From: Cylindrodendrum hubeiense
Taxonomy: Eukaryota; Ascomycota; Sordariomycetes; Hypocreales; Nectriaceae
Reading direction: 5' to 3'
Assembly: GCA_014621425.1 (NCBI GenBank)
Contig: JAANBB010000020.1
Span: 1-64,000, forward strand
Length of the DNA stretch: 64,000 bases
Below are positions 57,586-64,000 of the stretch, in pieces (within the stretch, counting starts at the first letter, position 1; the number at the start of each line of letters is the position of its first letter). The notes beneath the pieces were generated by a model that was not told where the DNA came from, searched no databases, and was given only the letters and a program-made list of their open reading frames with translations. The translations under genes were made by a program, and so were the position numbers.

Positions 57586-59253
57586 TTAGTCAAAGATAAG
57601 ACCTGGGAAACCGAACGTCTTGCTTTCCTCACACCGGCGACGATATTCCACGACGCTTCCACCATACCTCGCAACAGTCCTCACAGATTTGCCCTCGACA
57701 TTGGTATTGACACCTGTCAACCAGCTGTCAATCTCGTTCGCCAACGCCCCCTTGCCACATTCGAATACATGTTCAGTCCATTCATCACAAGCCCTTTGTG
57801 TGGGCTCGACATAGGTGAACCCGTTTTTGTGGCAATGCTCAAGCATGCCCATGACAACCTCAACGGCATTTTCAATGCTGCGTGGGACGTTTCCGAAAGG
57901 CTGGTGAGGTCCAAGGACCATGAACATGTTGGGCATATCCGGAGCCAAGATACCGAAAGCCGTAGTTGGCCTGTGGTCAACCCAGATCGCCTTCTTTCCC
58001 TTCTCGGTAGCAGAACTACCGACGAGTGGCCGACCACTCTTCGACTGCCAGTCAATGCGCGAAAAGGAACCGGTGATAGCATCAAAACCAGTCGCGAAAA
58101 TTAACACATCCAAGTCATGCGCTTTTCCGTCAGTCGTGACAATGCCCTTTTCGGTCACACTCGCAATCGGATTTTCCATAATATCGACTAGGTGGACCTT
58201 GGGGTTGTTAAAGGAGTCATAGTACCCGCTTTCCAGGGGCACTCGCCGTGTGCCAAAGCCATGGTTCTTTGGAACGAGCTTCTCCGCGATCAATGGATCA
58301 TTGACTCTGGCACGGATCTTGTTGGCCATCCAGTCAGAGTACAGTCGGTTGGCCTCGCGGTCGGTGTATGTGTCGCTGAAGTTGCCCAACCACTTTCCAA
58401 ATCCGGGCTGTTCGTAGAGCTTCTCCCACAAAGCAACACGCTCTTTATGGGTTACCTCGGAAGACTTGCGAGGATCGGCCTTGTGCAGAAAGCCAGAGGG
58501 GGTCTCCGCGAGATATCTGAACATGGCTTCGTAGCCATCCTTATATTTTTTCATTTGCTCCTCGGATATTTCGGTGTTGCGAAGGGGTGCCGCCCATGTT
58601 GCATTGCGCTGGAAGACACTAAGGGACTCGATAATCGGCTCCTTAGCTATCGAGGTGATCGTTTGGATGCCGGTGGCACCAGTGCCAATTACGCCGACGC
58701 GTTTGCCGGCAAGGTCTCGGCTCACCACCAAATCCTTGGGGAACCGAGATGTGTGGAAGGCCTGGCCCTTGAAGTTGTCGATTCCAGGGATGTTTGGCGT
58801 TGAAGGGTTGGAAAGAATACCGACGCAACTAATGAAGAAGCGTCCCGTGTACTCAGCTCCATTTGAGTCCGTGAACAACCAAGACCGTTGGCCGTCCTGC
58901 CAGCGTGCAGAAGCGATGGTGGTGTTGAATTGGATATCACTTCGTAGGTTGTTCTTATCAGCAAAACGCTCAATGTATCGGAGCGTTTCGGCCTGAGGAG
59001 CAAACGACTCCTTCCAGTTCCATTCCTGCAACAGTTCCTTGTCGCAGGTCAATTGATACGAGATGGACTCGGAGTCAAAACGGGCGCCGGGGTAACAATT
59101 CCAGTACCATGTTCCGCCGACGCTAGGGCCAGCTTCCAGGACGCGGACCTTCCATGAAGGGAAACGCTTGCGGATGTTGTACAGGCTGGAAAGCCCTGAC
59201 AGGCCGGCGCCAATAATTAGAATGTCGTATGATTCCTTGTCAAGCGAACCCAT
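57586..59253 (-). CDS. Baeyer-Villiger-type flavin monooxygenase
   Basis: Single exon, 555 residues. FAD-binding GAGLSG (residues 15-20), the second flavin motif GGTWYWNCYPGARFD, the NADPH motif GTGATG (190-195) and ATGFDAITGS near the C-terminus place it in the class B flavoprotein monooxygenases. The BVMO fingerprint FxGxxxHxxxW appears as FKGQAFHTSRF, with the last residue F171 instead of W. Such enzymes insert an oxygen next to a carbonyl, giving esters or lactones. The chosen ATG begins just before the conserved dinucleotide fold; the frame is open 37 codons further upstream. Two dehydrogenase genes lie beyond its 5' side. Confidence 0.92.
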   Translation of the reverse strand: MGSLDKESYDILIIGAGLSGLSSLYNIRKRFPSWKVRVLEAGPSVGGTWYWNCYPGARFDSESISYQLTCDKELLQEWNWKESFAPQAETLRYIERFADKNNLRSDIQFNTTIASARWQDGQRSWLFTDSNGAEYTGRFFISCVGILSNPSTPNIPGIDNFKGQAFHTSRFPKDLVVSRDLAGKRVGVIGTGATGIQTITSIAKEPIIESLSVFQRNATWAAPLRNTEISEEQMKKYKDGYEAMFRYLAETPSGFLHKADPRKSSEVTHKERVALWEKLYEQPGFGKWLGNFSDTYTDREANRLYSDWMANKIRARVNDPLIAEKLVPKNHGFGTRRVPLESGYYDSFNNPKVHLVDIMENPIASVTEKGIVTTDGKAHDLDVLIFATGFDAITGSFSRIDWQSKSGRPLVGSSATEKGKKAIWVDHRPTTAFGILAPDMPNMFMVLGPHQPFGNVPRSIENAVEVVMGMLEHCHKNGFTYVEPTQRACDEWTEHVFECGKGALANEIDSWLTGVNTNVEGKSVRTVARYGGSVVEYRRRCEESKTFGFPGLIFD

Positions 59254-60209
59254 CTTGAAATATGCATGCAACAATGAAGGAGCTGATATTGGTATGAGGT
59301 GAAAGAAGATGAATTGACTGAATACTCGGTTTGTCAAGTTGTAGAAGGGATATAAATAATACAATCACCACTCTGGGGTTGCGAATTGAGCGACAGGTGG
59401 CTGTGGCACAAGACGACTGAAATTCGGACACCTGCTGTCTTCGCTCGAGCACACAAGGGAAACTGGCAGGAAGGCTATTCCGTGACTAGCTGGATATCTC
59501 AGCAGCCCCAAAGATAGGTCACAAGGCATGCGATGTGTCAGAAGACTTATCGTGACTCAGTTCAGTGGGTTATGGGGCAGGTCTTCCCAAGTGCCACTTG
59601 GCGTCATTGTGAGCTTAGCGTCATTGTGACTGCATCCGGAAGGTATCCCCAGATAAGATTAGCCGCAACGCACCATCCGTAAGGGACACATGCGGGGAAA
59701 CCCGACTCCACCCGCCATTGATACGGAAATGATTGCACTATTACGAGATCTACTTGATGTAGGTCGATCGGAGAACCGGAAGCTAAGCCAGCAAAGAGTC
59801 GCGAGAAACAATCGCTCCACCTGCCTTTCTTGCTCCTTGGTGAGGGGTTGCTATTGATGGGCACAGGAGGTGGTGGCGGACATGACGCTTCTGAAGCCAA
59901 CCGCCTAACACCTTTGAGGGGTGGCATTCCAGGGAAGAAAAGCGATAAAATATTCACACATCACCGCTATTAAAAAAAGGTAATACAGCGACGTCGCGCC
60001 TGGAATTATGTCAAGTAATTCACCGTCCCCTTTGGCGCATTACGGACTGCCACTTATCCATCGGCAAAGCGTTAGCAAACAACTCAATAGAAAATTACGA
60101 ATAAAAGCTTAGAGTATTTGCGTTTACTCGCATTTTTGTCAGTTGGCATGAAGGTAATGATAGTTCATGAAACTTCATTGATTTTAATTATTTTAAATGA
60201 CATGTGAAT
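59254..60209. other. Intergenic between two minus-strand genes
   Basis: About 950 bases: the promoter of the monooxygenase (a TATAAATA-like word at 59351-59358 lies about 100 bases upstream of its ATG) and the 3' flank of the dehydrogenase. No gene was recognised. Confidence 0.45.
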
Positions 60210-61031
60210 CTAACGCTCCATGTAACCTCCGTCGACGACCAGTCCAGTACCAGTCACGAACGAGCTTCTCCCACCCGACAAATACAAGACACCGTCCGCA
60301 ATCTCTTTAGCTTTGCCCATGCGACCCATGGGAACGGCGACCCTGACCTTCTCGATCATCGCTTCCAGCACCATCGGGTTGGCCGTTGTCATTGGCGTCT
60401 CGGTGTAGCCAGGGCAAATGGAATTGATCCGCAGGCCATCCTTGGCGTAATCCTCCGAGGCTGTTCGAACCAAGCCTAGAACGCCATGTTTGGTGGCCGT
60501 GTACGCCGTAGACATGGGCAAGCCAGCCAAGGATTGGATTGAGCCAAACAAGACAATGGATCCGCGCTGCAAAGGCCTACCGTCGATGCTCGAGGCTATG
60601 GGCTCCTGATGCAGCATGATTTTAGCGGCTGCCCGCAGGATAAAAAAAGATCCAGTGAGGTTGATGTTAACAATCCGATTCCAATCCGATGTTTGGCAAT
60701 AGGCCGCCCCGCCCTTGTGCTTCATGGCAATGCCTGCGGCATTGACCACGTAGTCCAGACGACCGAACTCTGCGGCAATGGTCTTCAGAGTCTCCTCGAC
60801 GGCGGCCTCATTCGTAATGTCCAGTGTATAGGTTAGAACACGGAATGCTTTATTGCTGTGGCTGCTCTGATCGTGTCGTTGCTCAAGTTCAGACTTTACA
60901 GCCAGAAGGGCGTCGTTGGTAATGTCGATCAGCGCCACTCCAGCAGAGCCTTCGCTCACAAACGCTTCAGCGCAAGCCTTGCCAATGCCAGAGGCTGCGC
61001 CCGTAACGAGAGCAAAACCTGGAACATCCAT
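60210..61031 (-). CDS. Short-chain dehydrogenase/reductase (SDR)
   Basis: Single exon, 273 residues. The cofactor motif TGAASGIG is at 10-17, and NAAG, the central NINLTGSFF and the active-site YxxxK (AYTATK) with the preceding serine of GSIQSLAG are in place. The C-terminal VTGTGLVVDGGYMER is the usual classical SDR end. It probably oxidises or reduces an alcohol/ketone with NAD(P). It lies 950 bases upstream of the monooxygenase gene on the same strand. An ALIDIT motif after the second beta strand suggests NAD preference, which is inference. Confidence 0.93.
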   Translation of the reverse strand: MDVPGFALVTGAASGIGKACAEAFVSEGSAGVALIDITNDALLAVKSELEQRHDQSSHSNKAFRVLTYTLDITNEAAVEETLKTIAAEFGRLDYVVNAAGIAMKHKGGAAYCQTSDWNRIVNINLTGSFFILRAAAKIMLHQEPIASSIDGRPLQRGSIVLFGSIQSLAGLPMSTAYTATKHGVLGLVRTASEDYAKDGLRINSICPGYTETPMTTANPMVLEAMIEKVRVAVPMGRMGKAKEIADGVLYLSGGRSSFVTGTGLVVDGGYMER

Positions 61032-61830
61032 GTCGTGTGTCTGGTAAGGGAATGAAATGATGCAAGTGGGATGATTTGTTTCGGGAAATTTGGGATATGC
61101 CGTCCATACCCTAGGTTAATACCCAAGGCTTTAATAGAAGGCCTGTGCACATCTTTCGAGGCCATTATCTGCGCCGAGGAGACCTGCCTCTGGGGACACT
61201 TTCCCAGTTGAGATCAACCCCCTCTTGCGAGTCATGCCCCACACCCAAACGCCGAAGGAGAGCGACATTATCTACGTTTGAGCGATTGTCTATCTAGCAG
61301 CATCTCATGATACGACGGTAGCATCCGATTTCCTGGTTATCGCATATGCTGGCATTCGTCATAGATAGCGCAACCACTGGTATGCGCACGGGTACCTTCG
61401 GTGCTTGCTGGGAAAGCGATAGTGATTTCATTTTAATAGCTGCGCTCGTTAGTCATTCGATACATCTTAGCCTTTATCCTATCTATACATTAACATTTAC
61501 GTGACATGCGTGGATGGTCACGACTGTGGTGGCGATGAATTTACTAATCCGGGTTTGTTGGAGAATGCTTGCTGAATGGAGTCTGGGGACCCGGGATGTT
61601 CAACTGTTACATCATATTAGATCACGACTATATGATCACATACACCTAGCGTTCAGATTGTCAATTGCTTGCTTGGTTGTTATGTGATCATGTCCCAAAA
61701 CCTAGATTTTGGGGTTTCCCAGAGACCTACCCTGCAGCCTTTCGAGTTGGTGGGTGTGGTTGTTTTAATCCAATACGCAAGTCCATTTTAGTAACATTAA
61801 GCAGGGGTTTCTAGATGTGAAGTCCTTAAT
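61032..61830. other. Intergenic between two dehydrogenase genes
   Basis: About 800 bases, AT-rich, with the promoter of the upper dehydrogenase at the left end (TATTAAAG-like word about 100 bases before its ATG). I see no gene. Confidence 0.45.
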
Positions 61831-62723
61831 CTAGCATACCCAGCCACCGTCGACATTGTACACGGCTCCGGTAACGAATGACGCAGCGTCACTCAACAAA
61901 AATACAATAACATTAGCCACCTCGACCGGCTCTGCCCTCCTTTTCTGTGCAGTGACTTGCAAGCCGCGCTTTACATCTTCAGGGTCTTCGCCGGCTGACA
62001 TGGGGGTATTGACGGATCCTGTACCATGTCAGTAGTCTGGACTTGTGCTACGTAGCATGACGCACTCGTTGCTTACCTGGAGAAACGGCATTGACTCTGA
62101 TGTGTTGATTTTCCTTTGCCGCTGTGCGTGTCAGCCCAATGACAGCCGCTTTGCTGGAGCAATAAGCTGCATTTCCCGCTGCACCGAACTGCCCAAAAAC
62201 GCTTGCCGCAGAGACCTAGACAATGTCAATCAAGGCGGGATGTGTGCGGCCGTCGGAAAACTCACAATGCTGCCGCCAGGACCCATGGCCCTCAGCTGGG
62301 CACGCAAGCAATTAAAAACACCGCGCGTGTTGACAGCAAAGTTGAAATCCCAGCTCTCGTCCGTGAGCTCGGTCACCGGGGCTGCCGGGGAAATCACGCC
62401 AGCCATGTTCACAGCGCCGTCTAATCTGCCAAACCTTTCCACCGTTGCCGCGATCCATGCGTTGACCAGTTTGGAGTCACGCACATCCACAGCCGTGGCT
62501 AAATGGTTCTCGCTATGCTCCAGCGACTTGGTCGCCTCCTTGACGGCATTCTCATTGACATCACCAAGGGAGACGTGGGCGCCCTGTGACGCAAGGAGCT
62601 TCGCTGTAGCGAGACCCATGCCAGAGGCCGCGCCAGTAATGGCTATCTGTTGGGGTCCTCATTAGTGACACCACATGGGTTTCGGGTACAATGCGAACTT
62701 GCCACTTTGCCTGCAAATGACAT
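61831..62723 (-). CDS. Short-chain dehydrogenase/reductase with a GC-AG intron
   Basis: Minus-strand exons are 62723-62703, 62646-62266, 62215-62077 and 62018-61831, giving 242 residues. The first intron has a GC donor: MSFAGKV is followed by GCAAGT and joins to IAITGAASGMG, restoring the normal SDR start GKVIAITGAASG. TGAASGMG, NMAGV, VSAASVFGQFGAAGNAAYCS (YxxxK as YCSSK) and VNTPMSAGE follow. The C-terminal part ends TGAVYNVDGGWVC. It is a classical SDR, likely NAD-dependent (LGDVNENAV after the second strand). It is on the same strand as the first dehydrogenase and the monooxygenase. Confidence 0.92.
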
Positions 62724-63163
62724 TGTAAATGAGCTTATCTCGAAGTTAGGGGCGGTTCGGCGACTGTATCTTTGTCAGTCAAATAGTTACAAAGATACAC
62801 GACTGTAACACACTGCTCCAATGCCAGTGCCAACCTGGCATGCTATAGGGGCTTTTGTATCTCCCTTCCATCCGCGGTTTGAACAAGCGACGAGCTAACC
62901 GCTGTGGGCAACTTGTCCACACCACCTCCGCCCCCTCTGACCCATTATTCGAAAGAGGAAAGCTGGACCGACACGTGATTGATGTCGGCGCCATCGACGC
63001 TCCACATAGACGCGAGTAATGAATTGCCTTTACGCCAAAGAATCGCGTCTGCCACACCAGAGCTCAAATACTTGCCTTGAATATTGCTTCATATTCCCTA
63101 TCTGGCTATCTGTACATACTGTTCAAGGTGCGCTATACGGCTATGAAATTGCAACCCCCGGGA
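62724..63163. other. Intergenic between two minus-strand genes
   Basis: About 440 bases: the dehydrogenase promoter and the 3' flank of the regulator. Nothing else was recognised. Confidence 0.45.
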
Positions 63164-64000
63164 CTATACCGTATCGCGGACTGGTCCAAGGCCCATCTCT
63201 ACTCTGCCTCGCTTCATCAGCTCCAGCCACGTCACCGGGGTCTTACTCACGCGCTTCTTCTCCCGCCAAACTTCGTCAACCATTCGAAAAATGTTGTCGA
63301 AGATACTTAACCCTGTCTGTTTAGCAAATCCCTTGAACCAAGTGGCAAATGTGCTCTGTATTTGTTCGTCTTCAGCTTCGCAAGCTGCAATAAATGCGGG
63401 CCAGATGAATCCTGCCGTGCCGTACACCGTCGTGTTATCTGCAGGCACGCAGCGCAGAAGGCAGCCGTGGACGTCTGCGACTCTTTGTTGCAGCAATGCG
63501 GGATCGAGGTCGTATATTCTCCGATAGAAGAAGATCTCCAACGCGTAAAGAGTGGCGTCGACTAGACATTGTAAAGTCAATCTGTCTGCTGGTCGATGCT
63601 CGGCTGATGAGTGTTCCATCTTGCGTTGCCTGCGTAAGCGGCTGATGACATTTTCTATTGCCTTTGCTCGACTGAAGAAGTCAGTCAAAGGGAGAGGATC
63701 GTCCACTTCGGCCTTTTCGGCGGCATCCTTTTCCTTTCCTAGACGCACGATGAGGGACAGCAGAAATATCATGGGTTCGGGAATGCCGAATATTTCGGGG
63801 TAGAGAGTTCCAGACCAAACCCCGGGCAGTTCAATGTGTAAGTCATTCTCTGCAAGTTCTTGGCCTTTGATCTCTTCCATCTCCTTATCTAGATCGCGCC
63901 AGTTTGGAAGACGAAAGGACAGGCTGTCTTGACTATATGCGCGTAATCCACTAGCCTCAATGGCCTGGATCACGCGGCGGCGATGACTTGTTGTCTTGCC
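63164..64000 (-). CDS. C-terminal part of a fungal regulator (Fungal_trans_2 / ARG81-like), 5' partial
   Basis: The frame is open through the right edge of the window, so the N-terminus, expected to carry a Zn2Cys6 cluster, lies outside. The visible 270-plus residues start HRRRVIQAIEASGLRAYSQD and contain the ELPGVWSGTLYPEIFGIPEP block, a helical region RAKAIENVISRLRRQR and a C-terminal FATWFKGFAKQTGLSIFDNI segment followed by the hydrophobic helix VDEVWREKK. This pattern is typical of the DUF3468/Fungal_trans_2 regulators related to arginine-metabolism regulator ARG81. It is on the same strand as the two dehydrogenases and could control them. Confidence 0.85.
   Translation of the reverse strand, partial: GKTTSHRRRVIQAIEASGLRAYSQDSLSFRLPNWRDLDKEMEEIKGQELAENDLHIELPGVWSGTLYPEIFGIPEPMIFLLSLIVRLGKEKDAAEKAEVDDPLPLTDFFSRAKAIENVISRLRRQRKMEHSSAEHRPADRLTLQCLVDATLYALEIFFYRRIYDLDPALLQQRVADVHGCLLRCVPADNTTVYGTAGFIWPAFIAACEAEDEQIQSTFATWFKGFAKQTGLSIFDNIFRMVDEVWREKKRVSKTPVTWLELMKRGRVEMGLGPVRDTV

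Noticed and set aside
37008..64000. Whole right half as one secondary-metabolite gene cluster
   Set aside because: No polyketide synthase, non-ribosomal synthetase, terpene cyclase or dimethylallyl transferase is present, and strands and gaps are irregular.

Overview
This window is nuclear DNA of a filamentous ascomycete. The genes are split by short introns (mostly 45-70 bases, GT-AG with CTAAC/CTGAC-like branch sites) and occur on both strands without operons. They include typical Pezizomycotina families: Zn2Cys6 regulators, an ENA-type sodium ATPase, an Egh16-like surface protein, sugar and allantoate-family MFS transporters, and PEX11. A Sordariomycete, possibly of the Hypocreales, fits best; this is inference from gene content only. 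The window starts inside one gene and ends inside another.

Layout. 0-6.5 kb: the tail of a coiled-coil protein, a sialidase-like beta-propeller protein divergent from a sugar-porter MFS gene, and an aldo/keto reductase. 9.2-12.6 kb: the P-type sodium ATPase. 15-20 kb: an Egh16-like secreted protein, a PEX11-family protein and an FMN-dependent luciferase-like monooxygenase. 21-28.8 kb: three neighbouring genes of unknown role. These are a 999-residue protein with a cysteine cluster and a Gly/Cys tail, a multi-pass membrane protein joined to an F-box and a cysteine-rich tail, and a glycine-rich-domain-like (DUF1399) protein. 28.8-31.4 kb: a gene-poor, GC-rich, repeat-like stretch. 31.5-33.4 kb: a PLOD/ESAG3-like glycosyltransferase ending in a PPKEE minisatellite that contains unresolved N bases.

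34.3-36.2 kb: an allantoate-permease-type MFS. 37-41 kb: a Zn2Cys6 regulator divergent from a type-B carboxylesterase. 41.7-43.7 kb: a protein with an NLR-like N-terminus and a ubiquitin-like domain, interrupted by one frame change. 44.2 kb: tRNA-Asp(GTC). 44.5-50.7 kb: a second Zn2Cys6 regulator, a metallo-beta-lactamase-fold hydrolase and a DHA1-like MFS. 51.7-55.2 kb: a DUF7053-like protein and a sugar O-acetyltransferase. 56-57.5 kb: a decayed gene for a Cys-rich, Ser/Thr-rich secreted protein. 57.6-64 kb: a Baeyer-Villiger-type monooxygenase, two short-chain dehydrogenases and the C-terminal part of a third regulator.

Two themes stand out. The right-hand third (37-64 kb) is rich in regulators, transporters, oxidoreductases and hydrolases, as in accessory catabolic or secondary-metabolism regions. 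The alcohol dehydrogenase / BVMO / esterase or hydrolase combination could form a cyclic-ketone route, but there is no backbone synthase. The 21-28.8 kb block holds the least explained proteins. Exon models were read by eye from splice signals and reading frame; every multi-exon model whose total length was computed is divisible by three, except where a frame break is stated.
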